A stretch of DNA of 64,000 nucleotides from Vicugna pacos (GCF_048564905.1 NC_133005.1:24421501-24485500), one strand, 5' to 3'; positions 12,320-23,838 are shown, numbered from the stretch's first letter. Translations and numbers: made by a program. Notes: a model not told the origin generated them from the sequence alone.

Positions 12320-12520
12320 CACAACGAGGCCTCCGTTTCCAGAGTGTCTCCTCGTGCCGGGGTCTGGGCCAGGCGCTGGAGGTGTGCGGACTCCTTCCTT
12401 CCATCCTCACAGCTTCCTCTGCAGGGGTCCTTCAGCTACCCCACCTTACAGAGGGGGAGACCGAAGCTCCGAGAGGCGAGGCTGCTCACCTGAGGCCCAC
12501 GGCCAGGGTGCAGCGGAGGT
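12320..12520 (-). repeat. MIR SINE relic (diverged)
   Basis: Antisense MIR outline: 'gtgccggggtctgggccagg', then 'ccaccttacagagggggaga', then 'gctgctcacctgaggcccac'. It is GC-shifted. Confidence 0.5.
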
Positions 12521-12715
12521 GGGGTTTGTTTTTACGTAGAGGTCTAGTGCTTGACATGGAAAGACGTTTTCAATGTATTATTAAATGAAAAAGCAGCACA
12601 TGGGGCAACAGACTGTAATTTGGGAGAGCACCATTAAACGTAACAGTAGTGGTCTCTAGGCGACAGTGCCGTGGACCTTACAAGTTTTTCTTCTGCTTCT
12701 GTGTATTTCCTAATT

Positions 12716-13560
12716 TCGCATAGCAGCTTTATGGAGATGTAATTCACATAGCATTCAAGTCACCCATTTAGCGTCCAATTCAGTGGGTTTTAGCATATTC
12801 ACAGAGTCGTACAACCATCACCGCTGTTTTCTAATATTGTCATCACCCCCCCAAAACAACCCTACCCGTGAGCAGTCACTCCCCACTTCCGGCAACCCCC
12901 TCTATAGATTTGCCTGTTCCAGACAATTCATACAAATGGGTACGCACAACACGTGGTCTTCGTGATTGGCTTTTTTTACACAGCATCATGTCTTCACGTT
13001 TCTCCCATGCTGCAGCATGCATCAGTGTCATTCCTTTTCATGGGCAAATAATATTCCATATTATATTTATTAATTCATTGGTCGAAAGGCATTCAGGGTA
13101 TTTCTACTTGTTAGCCATTATGAGTCATGCTGCTATTAACCTTTGTGAAATTTTTTGTGTGGATGTGTGTTGTCAGTTCTCTTGGGTGGACACCTTAGAG
13201 TGGAATTGCTGGATCATATGGTAACTCTGTGTTGAACCTTTTGAGAAGCTGCCGGCCTGTTCTCCAATACGATGGCACCATCTTACATTTCCCCTGGGGC
13301 AGTAGACAAGGGCCAGATTTCTCTACACCCTCCCCAACACATGCTGTTATCTGTCTGTCTGAGTCTAGCCACTCCTAGTGGGTGTGAAGTGGTATCTCAC
13401 GTGGTTTAGATTTGCACATCCCTGTCCCTGATCGCTAATGATGCTGAGCGTCTTTCATGTGTTTATTGGCTATTTGTATGTCCTCCTTGGAGAAATATCT
13501 ATTCAGATCCTTTGCCCATTTTGAGAACTGGGTCATTTGTGACTTTACTATTAAGTTACT
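12716..13560 (-). mobile_element. Old L1 3' end, reversed
   Basis: The reversed L1 3' UTR ('agctttatggagatgtaatt', 'cattcaagtcacccatttag') passes into a degraded ORF2 end ('atgggcaaataatattccat', 'gagtggaattgctggatcat', 'ggctatttgtatgtcctcct'). Open frames here are remnants of L1, not genes. No clear target-site duplication remains, which is consistent with great age. Confidence 0.85.
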
Positions 13561-14159
13561 AGAAGTAAGATTTGAACCCAGGTCCTGTTCTTCCAATACA
13601 TCCTGCGTTTGCAGGCCTGCACCCCTGCCTCCAGGAGGTCTGGAAGCACCCTGGAGTCCCGCCCAGCCTCGGGGCTGGGGAGGACCAGCACAGCTGCTGC
13701 AGAAGCGAGTCTGGCTGGGGCCTGGACCACAGAAGATGCCCAGTGTCTACGGAGGGACCGACGAACAACTCTATCTCCAGGAACCGGTGAGCCACAGCGG
13801 AAGAAAACACATCCAGGACAAAAAGTCTGCACCCCAGAAGGAGAAAGCCACCAAGGCCCTGCCCCGGGAGGTGGAGATAAAGCCCTGAGCAGCCACCATG
13901 GCAACTGCTTCCCGCGTCCCTGATGGTGGTGACATATCTGCCCGTTTTTATGCTACTGATTGTTGGCCCAAATAAGCCTGGGAAAGGGAGGCCTGGGAGA
14001 TGAGCAGGGAACATGAGACCACATCTGTCCAGAGGCGGTGGACAGTCGTGGGTTTGCCGGGGCGGCCACCAGCTGAGGAGAGCAGGGGCCTGATGGGGTG
14101 TGGCCCCACAGCTGTGCCACTGCCCTGGCCACAGGAACCCACTGCTTCGTCACCAAGGG
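13561..14159. other. Unique intergenic sequence with one candidate small frame
   Basis: On the plus strand, ATG at 13736 opens a 50-residue frame ending at TGA 13886-13888. It begins MPSVYGGTDEQLYLQEP and has a Lys/Glu-rich C-terminus. The context before the ATG is favourable (A at -3). A good-looking donor, CCG|GTGAGCC, lies inside the frame near 13785, so the sequence could be a 5' exon rather than a complete micro-ORF. I do not recognise the peptide. The longer open frame through it starts in degraded L1 sequence and is not credible as a unit. Confidence 0.2.
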
Positions 14160-14330
14160 CACCTGTATCTTGAGCACCCAGCTCTGGAGTCCAATAGCCT
14201 GGGTTTAAATTCCAGTCTCACCATCTCCCGGCTATGTGACTGGGTAGGTTACTTCCCCTCTCTGAGCCATGGTTCCCCTCTGAGGCTCTCCTGTGGAACG
14301 GAGATAACCAGGCTGAGGATGACAGGAGAG
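14160..14330 (+). repeat. MIR SINE relic
   Basis: Sense MIR head and core: 'gctctggagtccaatagcct', 'gggtttaaattccagtctca', 'ggctatgtgactgggtaggt'. Confidence 0.9.
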
Positions 14331-14589
14331 CATCATACGGCCTTCTGGTGGGGCCAGGCTGCTGGTGGGGAAGCTTGGGACAGTAGGGCTCACCCACGGG
14401 GCATCCCAGGCCCCCGGACTCAGAGCCAGAAGACTATCCCTCTGTGAAACAGAAGCCACAGACCCTCCTGAGAACACTTGACACCAGCCACTTGCCGGAA
14501 GCTTCACCCTTAGACAGGAGTGTAGATGTGTGGCACCTGAGAGAGGCAGGTTCTGGACCCTTCGTGGTAAAGGTGGATCACACAGTGGG

Positions 14590-14800
14590 TTTGGGAACGG
14601 CTCCTCAATCAGGCAGCCTGCGTTCAAATCCCAGTGCCACCACTTACCAGCTGTGAATCTTGGGCCAGGACTTGTCCCTCTGTGCCTTGATTTACCCCTT
14701 AGAAAATGGAGATGACAACATGCTTACTTTACAGGGTGGTGGTGAAGATTAAATGTGTTAATACAGGGAAAAGAGGGATTAAAGCCTTAGCTTTAAAATA
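14590..14800 (+). repeat. MIR SINE relic
   Basis: Sense MIR: 'gcgttcaaatcccagtgcca', 'tgtgccttgatttacccctt', 'gtggtgaagattaaatgtgt'. Confidence 0.9.
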
Positions 14801-14919
14801 GAGCATCTCCCAAACCCTTTTTTTTTTTTGGACCCTAGATTCTCCAGAGTCCCCAAGATCCCCCTAGCTCTGGTATGTGGAGGAGGTGGCGGTGTGTTTG
14901 TCTGTTTTTGCTATGTTGG

Positions 14920-15180
14920 CATTTCCCAGAGTGGGTTCCATAGCCCTGTAAGCTCACAAGATGGTCCAGGACAACTGAAAAGAACACTGTTGTCAGAGAG
15001 GCCTGGCCGCTGCCTCTTAGAACTTCATAAATGCACATGAAAGGCTCCGAGAAACCCTGCAGAGAAGAAACCATGGTCGGTTGTTTAAGTTGGTGCTTCC
15101 CAAATTTATTTGACCACGAACACCCTTTCCTGCCCAATATCAATTGAATTTCTTCCTGGAAAAACACTGATGGCCAAGGT
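14920..15180. repeat. Possible ancient DNA-transposon relic
   Basis: 'gcatttcccagagtgggttc' and 'gtgcttcccaaatttatttg' resemble blocks found in old hAT-type mammalian MER elements. Too diverged to name. Confidence 0.3.
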
Positions 15181-15794
15181 CATTTCTAGCTAGCGGTTTC
15201 TGCCTCACAGAAAAGACAGAAGATTTTCTAAAGATCATCATCCCTGCAATTAAGAAGCCCCTTCCAGTTTTTCCGGCACTTTTACACTCACTCACAGGAA
15301 AACGCTACACCCAGAGACAGCCCCTCAGCCCTGCTCCCTGGGTCAGAGGACCAGGTGGAAATGCCCCCTCAGGGATGACCCCCAGGACTGGCCCAGCTCC
15401 CTTCCACCCCCTGAAGCCGCCCCCGGCTCCAGATCAGACTGCATGCCCAGAACGTGGTCAGGACAGTAGGCGGTGTCCTCCAGGAGCCTTAAGGAGTTGC
15501 CAAAAAGAAACTGCTGTGGGTTGAGCCAGCCCAGCCTCAGGCCGAGAAGAGGTGCTGCTGGATCCAGAGTCTCCTGGCACCTGCAGGGGAGGCCCTGTGA
15601 CCCCTGGGTCCCATCAGTAGAGACAGCGCCACTTTCACATAGTGTCCCCCATCTCCCCATCAACGTTTCAGCAATTCTAACATTTGGAGACACAAATTGC
15701 CTCTCCCAGACGGCCGAGTGAGCACAGGACAAGTGCCAAAATTTGTCTCCAGGCCTGTGGGGTTTTGAAAATGAGATTAACCAGCTAGTCAGTG

Positions 15795-15965
15795 GAGGAG
15801 AGTGACATTTATTGAGCACCTACTACATATCATGCATTGTTTAAGAATCTCTACCATCACAATGAGGTCTCAATTCTGATAATAACCCCATTTTACAGAC
15901 GGGGAAAGTGAGGCTCATGATGGCAGAGCTGGAATTCCAACCCAAGCCTGCTTCTGCTGCCCCAC
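15795..15965 (-). repeat. MIR SINE relic
   Basis: Antisense MIR: 'catttattgagcacctacta', 'aaccccattttacagacggg', 'gagctggaattccaacccaa'. Confidence 0.9.
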
Positions 15966-16984
15966 CCTGCTGTGCTGTTCTGGGCAGCCTGGCTGAGATC
16001 ACTGACAAACACCCCAAGACAGTGTTCCATACCTCAGTTCCCAGGTCCCTCTCATTACTAACCCAGGCTCCCTGGTCCTGGGGTAGGAGCAAGTGAATTG
16101 GGTGGAGACTAACGCAGTCTGGCCTCTCACAGTCTGGCCCGCATTGTAGATGAAGAAACTGGCTATTGTGTTTGTTGGTCGATGTCCTGTTGAATCTGGT
16201 GATCTTAGCCCCAGTAGTCTGATTACCCTTGGGCTGCAGCAGGGGAGAAGTAGACAAATTGGTTTTCTATGCCTGCTAAGCTGAAAGCCAGCCCACCAGC
16301 CTGGGGCGGTGACATGACTCTGCCAACATGAGGACCGCTTTCTCTGGAACCCAGCCTGAGCCGGCACCTGGGCTGAGTCCCTTCTCGCTTTGTCATTTCT
16401 GCGGCTTCTGCCTGCAGCCTCCTCCCCAGCACCCTGCCCCACCCACCCTGCAGGTTCCTGGCACCCAGCCTGGGTAAGGGGTGGGAGCGTTGGGCTTACT
16501 GCACAAACCTCTGGAAACCCCTTTTCCCTCTCCTGACTCCCCAGAATTCCTGGGTCAGCAGTGTGGCTGTGGGCTGGGCAGAGGGTGGACGGGCTCCACC
16601 CACCCCTCTCCTAGGGAGCCCTTCACCTGCTTTGTCTGCATAGCTGCGGGGAGGGAAGGCCCCACCCTGAGCTCCCAGCCCCCTGAAACACCCACCTGGA
16701 CACCCCCTTCCTCCTGCCCATCACAGGAAGCGCCCGCTGGATGGTCTGGGGAGCAGTGTCCTAGCGCCACTCTGCACCAGAGGCCTCTCCCTCTGCTCTT
16801 GCTCATCCTCAAGCCTTCTGGGAGGCAGGCTTCCTGTTCTCTAGCCTGGGTGGGGACCCAGATCACAGGGGAGACAGTGACTTGTCCAAGGCCACGCAGC
16901 TAGGCGGTGGTCAGCCTCACTCCCATGTGTGGTTGACTCTGGGGTTGGCATCCTTTCTCCTAATACAGTGCGGGGCTCAGGGGT
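15966..16984. other. Unique intergenic sequence
   Basis: Nothing recognised except a weak MIR-like patch near 16830-16910 ('gtgacttgtccaaggccacg'). Open frames on both strands overlap and show no family resemblance. Confidence 0.5.
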
Positions 16985-17265
16985 GCAGGTTCAGGATCAA
17001 GACTGTCAGACTCAAGTCCTGGCTCCTCAACCTCCTTGCTGGGTCACCTGGGGCTGGTTACTCAACCTCTCTGTGCTTCCGTTTCTTCATCTACACAATG
17101 CTGTCAGAGAGTCCTTGAGTCCAAACCCTATGTTAGCTGTGTGGCCTTAACCTGTCTGCACCTCAGTTTACTTCAATTTTAAACAGAAATATTGATATAT
17201 ATACACAGCAAGGGTTGGTATGAGGATTAAAAGCAACCAATGTGCATCTAGGGCTTTCTGGCCAT
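16985..17265 (+). repeat. MIR SINE relics (adjacent or duplicated)
   Basis: Sense MIR blocks occur twice: 'gactcaagtcctggctcctc' to 'cgtttcttcatctacacaat', then 'gctgtgtggccttaacctgt' to 'tgaggattaaaagcaaccaa'. They could be two elements or one rearranged element. Confidence 0.65.
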
Positions 17266-18034
17266 GGTGCCTGTCAGGCCTGTGGGGACTGCTGGTTGTT
17301 CGCTAGTGTTGTGGTCAAGGTGCTGCTCTGGAAAGATGCACAAGAAACAGGTCTCAGAGGGCATCTCTGGGGAGGGAAAGTGTAGGGGACCTTAACTTGT
17401 CTCTATATGTTGTTTCGTACTTTCAGAATTGTGTATTACATAAATATAGTATTACTATTTCCAAAGTTGATTACAAAACTGTTGTACAAAGATGCTCCCT
17501 TGCCCTGACACACAGCCTTGTGCTGGCCAGAGACCCACCCCTTGGGTGCCCCCTCTCCTTCTTGACCCACCCCTCCACAGCCACACCCAGGCCTGGTCCA
17601 GGCCCCGCCTCTTAGCCCTCTCCCTGTCTCCCAGGAAGTCCCCGGCACAGCACAGCCGCAAAGGGCCACGAGGTCTCCTTCCAAGCGCAAGCCTGTTGCT
17701 TTCACCTTGGGGATGTGGGCGGAGCCTCTGTTCTTCCTCGTCTCACCTGTAAGTAGATGATGGTACCTCCCCACAGGGCAACTGCAAGGACTAAAATGAG
17801 GTGCTAATTCACGGAAAAGGCTAGATATAGTTCCCAGCCCAGAGTCTCCCTCCTCCCTCTTGTCCTTTGAAAGCGACAGGAAGCTGCCAACCTCTCTTCT
17901 TCACCCACCCCTGCAGGTGGACCTCAAATCTCCCAAGCCAATTCCTGCCTCCAGGCCTTTGTGTCACCACCAACTCCCTCTCACCTGGCGATAAATATTG
18001 ATTGGTAAAAGGAGGCGGGAAATGGCAAAAACAG
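17266..18034. other. Unique intergenic sequence
   Basis: No gene or named element. An AT-rich patch at 17395-17485 may be an old LINE scrap. The segment around 17990-18045 (gataaatattgattggt) is AT-richer than its surroundings and non-repetitive. Confidence 0.45.
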
Positions 18035-18205
18035 CTGACGATTACTGAGGACTGCCTCTGTTCTGAGTGCACTGAACACTGTAAGTCATTTAACCCTTAC
18101 AACAACCCATGAGGCAGATGTCACCTGTAGGGAAACTGAGGCCAGCGCAGTCTGGTGGCTGGCTGAGGCCACACGTTGGTCAGTATCAGGATGGACTCAG
18201 GCACT
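18035..18205 (-). repeat. MIR SINE relic
   Basis: Antisense MIR: 'gattactgaggactgcctct', 'catttaacccttacaacaac', 'ctgtagggaaactgaggcca'. Confidence 0.85.
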
Positions 18206-19039
18206 TCCCTCAGGTTCCAGAATAATGCTGATCCTTCTACATCCTTGTCCACATCAGAGCAGGGTGGTTAGCACCCTTCTGTAGCCAGGATGCTGAAGCC
18301 TCAGCGTGGCTGATTTGCCTGAAGCCCTAGGATGGACCAGCACGGGGATGGAACCTGAGCCTCCTGCCTCCAGCTGGCTGCCCCGGGCCGGCAGCTGCCC
18401 TGGCTCTGCACGGAAGGGTGTGGGGTGTCACTCCCAAGGCCACCAGCCCCGCCCTGCTTCAGGGAAACAGAGAGTGCCTGGTTCAGCCACCGACTGTGGG
18501 CTCACTCATGTGCCCCCAACACCCAGGGCCCTGCAGATGCAGAGCAGGGCTGAGAGGCCCCCACCCACCTCCCTTTGCTCATAGCCTGGGCCTGGGCCTG
18601 GGCCTCCAGGATCTGCCTCTGGGGAAGGATTCCGCCTTCTCAGGGGAGACTGCTGGGCCCTGGGACAGGGAGAGCAGGAGGGAATGGCTATCTCTTTCCA
18701 GATGGGGGGGTGGGTGTGGGAGCAACACCTCCCAAAGGGAAAAGCCATCCCCAGCAGTCGCACACGACTGAGACAGCCACCCTCATCCAACCTGGGTTCT
18801 ACCCAGCGCCAGCCTGGCGCAGACTCGAGGCCCTAATAATGTTTGCTGGATGCCTTCAATACAAGCACCAGTGCCCAGAATCTCCTTGAGGTTTCAGCCA
18901 GGTGTGCCCGCCCCATCCCCCATTCTGGGGAGCAGAGTCAGTATGGGGGGGTGGTGACAGGGGACACCGTGAGGTGGTGGCAGCCTCTGTGAGAGAGGCA
19001 GGCTGCTCAGCCCAGAGCTGGGGGGTAGGGGCGCCTTGT
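18206..19039. other. Unique GC-rich intergenic sequence
   Basis: No gene recognised. A short tandem (GGGCCT)n array lies at about 18586-18605. The sequence leads into the conserved-looking element at 19045-19100. Confidence 0.5.
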
Positions 19040-19044
19040 GTGAG

Positions 19045-19100
19045 GCTAATTAAACAGTGACTGTGATGAATCGGGGAGAGGCTGCTGCTCGCTAATTAAA
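19045..19100. promoter_or_regulatory. Twin homeodomain-type motif element
   Basis: The 10-mer GCTAATTAAA occurs exactly twice in the same orientation, at 19045-19054 and 19091-19100, in otherwise GC-rich DNA. TAATTA is the core bound by many homeodomain proteins, and paired copies are common in developmental enhancers. The element coincides with the C-terminal end of the C20orf203-like frame. On the minus strand the two copies read as Leu-Ile-Ser and as the final Phe-Asn-stop. Enhancer function is inference. Confidence 0.4.
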
Positions 19101-19565
19101 GGTGCGGGCGTCTTGCCTGGCGAGGATGGAAGGCAGGAGCAGCCCTGGAACCGTGTCGAGGGGCCAGGCCAGCAAGGACAGCACTTGGCCACAGCCCCCA
19201 CTGTGCAGGCTCTGGGCATCCCTTCCAGCCTTGGGCCCTCCCAGCAGCAGGACCCCTCGGGCCCCCTCTCCACTTCCCTATCTCTCCTCCCCACCTTGTC
19301 AGAGCCCGAGGCCTCGGTCCTCCCCCTCCCCACCAACCCAAATTGCATTCCTGATAAGGGCCTGGGCGTTGGGGAGGAGGATCCTGTTGGTGCCCAGCAT
19401 CTGGGCTGGTGGGTGAGCATCATTTTGAGCCTTTGAGTACTCCTTCCCTCCCACCCTGGCTCCCAAGACCCCAAAGTTGGGAAGATGAGTCCAACCAAGA
19501 CAGAGGCTGGCTGTTGGGAATGAGGCGGCCGGACAATTTTTGGAATCATAGATCCTGAGACTCAC
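19046..19565 (-). other. Counterpart of human de novo gene C20orf203 (FLJ33706), probably non-coding
   Basis: One minus-strand frame (19549-19046, 167 codons) contains KVGRRDREVERG and ends in TPAPLISEQQ...SSQSLFN. I remember the human C20orf203 protein as ending in the near-identical series KVGRRDREV...APLISKQQ...SSRSLFN. The upstream human block ending RIWVGGEG appears here in a different frame (19565-19299, NAIWVGGEGEDRGLGL then stop). Between the two blocks, near 19285-19300, the camelid DNA carries an offset (TCTGACAAGG where the human protein implies TCTCCAAGG). The human reading frame therefore does not exist here. The position about 35 kb beyond the COMMD7 3' end agrees with human 20q11.21. 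The human sequence is recalled from memory, not searched. The 167-codon frame is still open but has no sign of being a gene of its own. Confidence 0.65.
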
Positions 19566-19774
19566 AGGGCTTTGGCATCGTCCAGTTTCCCAGTCAGAGC
19601 TACACTGGATGTTGCCGGGTCCTGCTTTGCCCCAGATGCCCGACTGTTCTGACCTCAGTGCTCCAGTCCCGAAAAGGGAAGATCAGAACCCATGACCTCT
19701 GACTCCTGAAGATCCCTAATAGTGAACAAAAAGGCCCCTTAGCTGCCCCTCCCTGCCTTGTGCCAGCACAAATG

Positions 19775-20035
19775 GGAAGCTCGGTGGCTGAGAGCCTGGG
19801 CTCCAGAGGCCACACACCAGGCTCCAAGTCCCAGCCCCGCCCATCATTGGCCAAGTTTGTGATCTCAGGCCAGGTAGCTGATTGCTGTGTACCTCAGTTT
19901 CCCTGTCTGCAAAGCTGGGCATGGTCATGCTGCCTACTCGAATGGTCACTGAGGGGATCCAGGGCCAGAATCCTGGTGAGGTACTCAGCACAGTGTCTGG
20001 TCCGTAGAACAAACCCAGGAAATGTCGGCCAATGT
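19775..20035 (+). repeat. MIR SINE relic, nearly full length
   Basis: Sense MIR from head to tail: 'ctcggtggctgagagcctgg', 'tccaagtcccagccccgccc', 'gtgtacctcagtttccctgt', 'caggaaatgtcggccaatgt'. Confidence 0.85.
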
Positions 20036-20139
20036 TATTTGAAAACTGGGGCACTCGGGAGGGTGTGGCCTGGCACCGCCTCTCCTCCATGTGACCTCCG
20101 CGTGCAGCTGGTGCTCTGAGGACAATTACACTTGACACA

Positions 20140-20310
20140 GGGAGAGCATATCACCCTTCACACCAGGGCGCTCACACCCTCTCTGACCCTGGCAACCTTT
20201 TGAGGAAAGTAGAGCAGCAAAGAAGAAAACAAAGTGGATACTCAGAGAGGCTCAGCAACTGGCCCAGAGCCACACAGCTAAGCGAGGGGCAGAGGCAGCA
20301 CTGAGGCCCT
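20140..20310 (-). repeat. MIR SINE relic
   Basis: Antisense MIR: 'actcagagaggctcagcaac', 'ggcccagagccacacagcta'. Confidence 0.65.
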
Positions 20311-21324
20311 TAAGTGGGAGGAAGATGGGACCCGGGTTTCCGTGGTGAAATCTGTCGAGCTTCTACTGGAAACCATGTCCTGAACCAGCCACCAGGGAGG
20401 GAACTGAGGAGAATGTGAGAGTCACTCTGCCTTCGAGGGGACCCAGTCCAGAATGGGAGGGAGAATACATATGCAAGTAATGGGACGCAAGGCAAGCGGC
20501 AGACATCAGGGCGGGGGCTGGGAGATGCTGCTTGGAGCTTGATTTGCAAAGCAAAGGTTCTGCTTCTGCTTGGGGGTAAAATCAGGGTGGAGAAGTTTGG
20601 AGTGGGGCTGATAGGGCCCCTCTGGTGTTCCCAGGAGAATCTTTCCCAAAGCAGGTCAGATGCTCTGCTCTGGGAGGAGCTGGGTGGTCCCTGATGTCCA
20701 TGGTGTCTGCCTCTGCTGTTCTGGGGTCCGTCATGTGAGGTATCCGAGGGTCCTGGATGTTGTGGTTTCCAAGACTACACTGTCCAGGGTCCCCAGCCTG
20801 AAACTATCCATATGCAAAATGGGCTGCGCGGTGCCCCTTCCAGGCGGCCAAACACTCACCAGGACAGGGGCTTCCCACTGCCAGGCAATGCGGCAGGGGA
20901 AGAATGCGTCCCCGGTAAGAGGCCTAAAGACAGTAGAAACCTTTTGAGGCTGAGAAACTCAAGGCTGTTGGCCCTGACACTGGACGCCTGGACCTTATGC
21001 AGCCAACCCAAAGCAGACAGGGATGAGAGCAAGGTCGCTGGCCTTGAGGGTGATGTCTCCATCCTCCCTCCTCAGAGACCAGTGCTCAGCCAGAGGAACG
21101 GGGCAGATGGCTTGGGCAGGTCTAGCCATAAGGAAGCCCTTGCGAGCAAAGCTAGTGGCTCCTGGAAAACACACCCTGTCTCTCAGCCTCCCTGGGGCCC
21201 CCTGCAGCGGAGCTGGGCCAAGTGCTGGTCTGGGGCGCCCTCTGGTGGTCATTCTGGGCAGTGGCAGAAGCCGCTGTGGGTTTAAGGGTGGGTGGTCAGA
21301 GCTGGAGGATTTCAGAGTGGACCA
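20311..21324. other. Unique intergenic sequence
   Basis: No recognised element or exon. Overlapping frames on both strands are rich in Gly, Pro, Ser and Trp and look non-coding. Confidence 0.5.
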
Positions 21325-21445
21325 CCTCTCCCACCGCACAGATGGAAACACTGAGGCCCAGGGCAGGGTGGATGGAGTGACTTGGCCCAGATCACACAAC
21401 AATTTAGTGGCCAAGCCGAGAACAGAACCCAGGCCTCCTTCTGTA
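21325..21445 (-). repeat. MIR SINE relic
   Basis: Antisense MIR: 'cacagatggaaacactgagg', 'cttggcccagatcacacaac', 'gaacagaacccaggcctcct'. Confidence 0.75.
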
Positions 21446-21705
21446 CCAGTGGCTGCCCTTGGTGGGGCTCAAGGCATCCCTACTAAGGGAGGGAAGCCTG
21501 AGTGTCCAGGAGGCTCACTCCCCAATGACTGTGGGCAGCTGGATGGTAGGTGGCTGAGCGGCTGTGTAATGAGACATACAGCACTCCCCCTTCCTGGTCT
21601 TTGGTTCCTCACCTCTAAAACCTGGGGCTATCATGTTGGCAAGGGGCGAGGCAACTGGGGTCCCTCTCATACACACTAGTAGTGAGGCTGTAACCAGCCA
21701 AACTT

Positions 21706-23838
21706 TCAGGGAATCCTAAAATGAGCCTTCCTACAGCGACTATTGTATTTAATGGTGAAAGACTGGGTGCTTTCCCCCTGAGATCAAGAACAAGACAAGA
21801 ATGTCTGCTCTCACTGTTCCTATTCAACAGTGACTGCAGGTTCCAGCCAGGGCATTCAGATAAGAAAAAAGAAGGCATCTAGATGACAAAGCAAGAAGTA
21901 AAACGATCTCTTTGTGCAGATGACATAATCTTGTATATAGAAAATCCTAAAGAATCCACCAAAAATATTAGAACTAATGAATGATTTCAGCAAGGTTGCA
22001 GGATACAGGATGAATATATGAAAATCAGTTGCATCACTATGCACTCGCAATGAACACTTCAAAAACTTAATTAAGAAAATAATTTCATGTACACTGGCTT
22101 TAAGGAGAATAAAATGCTAAAGACTAAATTTAACAAAAGAAGTACAAAACTTAAACTCTAAAAACTACAAAATACTATTGAAAAAAATTAAAGAAGGTTG
22201 AAATTAATGGAAAAACACCCCATGTTCATGGATCTGAAAACCTAATATTGTTAGGATGGCAAAACTCCCCCAAATGATCTCAGATTCAGCACCACCCCCA
22301 TCAAAATTCCAGTTTGCTTCTGTGCAGAAACTGACAAGCTGATCTTAAATTCATATAGAAATTCAAGTAACCCCAAATAGCCAAAACAATATTTTAAAAA
22401 GATGAAGAATGTTGGTGGACCCACACTTCTAATTTCAAAACTTTCTACAAAGCCAGTAATCAATACAGTGTGGTCCTGGCATAAGATAGACATGTAGATC
22501 AATGGAATAGAATTGAGAGTCCAGAAATAAAGCCTCACACTTATAGTCAATTGATTTTCAGCAAGAGTGCCAAGACACGTCAATGGGGATAGAACAGTTT
22601 TTCAACGAATGGTACTGGGACAACTGGTTATCCACATGCAAAAGAAGGAAGCTGGACCTTCCCACACCCTACACAAAAATTGAAATGGATCTCAGACCCA
22701 AATGTGAAAATTAAAACCATTAAACTCTTAGAAGAAAACATAGGCATAAATCTTTGTGACCTAGGATGAGGCAACAGTTCCTTAAATATAACACCAAAAG
22801 CACAGCAACAAAACAAATAAAAAAAAACCAGATAAATTGGACATCATCAAAATAAGAACTTTTGTGCTGCCAAGGATATCATTAAAAGAGTAAAAAGGCA
22901 ACCCACAGAATGGGAGAAAATACTTGCAAATCACATATTTGATAAGGAATTGCAACCAGACTATATAAAGAACTCTCACAACAATGAAAGACAAATAAAC
23001 CAATTTTCAAATGGGCAAGTGACCTGAGTAGACATTGATCCAGAGAAGATGTACAAATGGTCCAGAAGCCCATGAAAAGATGCTGAATATCGTAGCCATC
23101 CGGGGAATGCGAATCAAGCCCACAAGGTAATCCTTCACAACCACCAGCTTTCCCACGATAAAAAAAGACAGATAATAACAGGTGTTGGTAAGGATGTGGA
23201 GTGATCAGAACCCTCACACACTACAGGTAGGAATTTAAAATGGTGCAGCCACTTTGGAAAACAGTCTGGCAGTTTCTCAAAAGGTTAAACCAGCAATTCT
23301 ACACCTAGGAGGTAGCCAAGAGAAATGAAAACATACATTCGCACAAAAAACTTACAAGAATGTTCACAGAAGCATTACCCACAAAGGCCAAAAGCAGAAA
23401 CAACCCAAATGTCCAAAGACTGATGAATGGATGACCAAAGTGTGGCATAACCATGCAATGGGATATTATTCAGCAATAAAACGGAATGAAGTACTGGTAC
23501 ATGCTATGACATGGATAAAACTTGAACACATTAAGCTACATGAAAGTCAGTCACAAAGATCACACACTGTAGGACTTCATTTATATGAAATGAAATCCAT
23601 AGAGACAGAAAGAAGACTGTCTTTCATAGGAGCAGTTGCCTAGGGCTGGGGGAGAGGATTGAGGAAAATGGGTATGGGGTGCTTTATGGGATGACGATAA
23701 TGTGCTAAAACTATTGTGATGATGGTGGCACAACTCTGAATACACTTAAAAAACATTGACTTGTAAGCTTTAAATGGGTGAATTGCATGGTATGTGCATC
23801 ATAGGCTGAACAATGCTGTTTTAAAAAAAAAAAAGAGC
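21706..23838 (+). mobile_element. Old L1, 3' third of ORF2 plus 3' UTR
   Basis: About 2.1 kb of L1 in sense orientation. It starts inside the reverse-transcriptase region ('ctttgtgcagatgacataat' is the codon run for the F-A-D-D catalytic box) and runs through the ORF2 C-terminal blocks to a 3' UTR and an A-tail at 23820-23835. Many stops and frameshifts break the frame. The largest surviving sense frame is short (23431-23643). It is 5'-truncated and probably of L1MA-like age. Confidence 0.92.
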
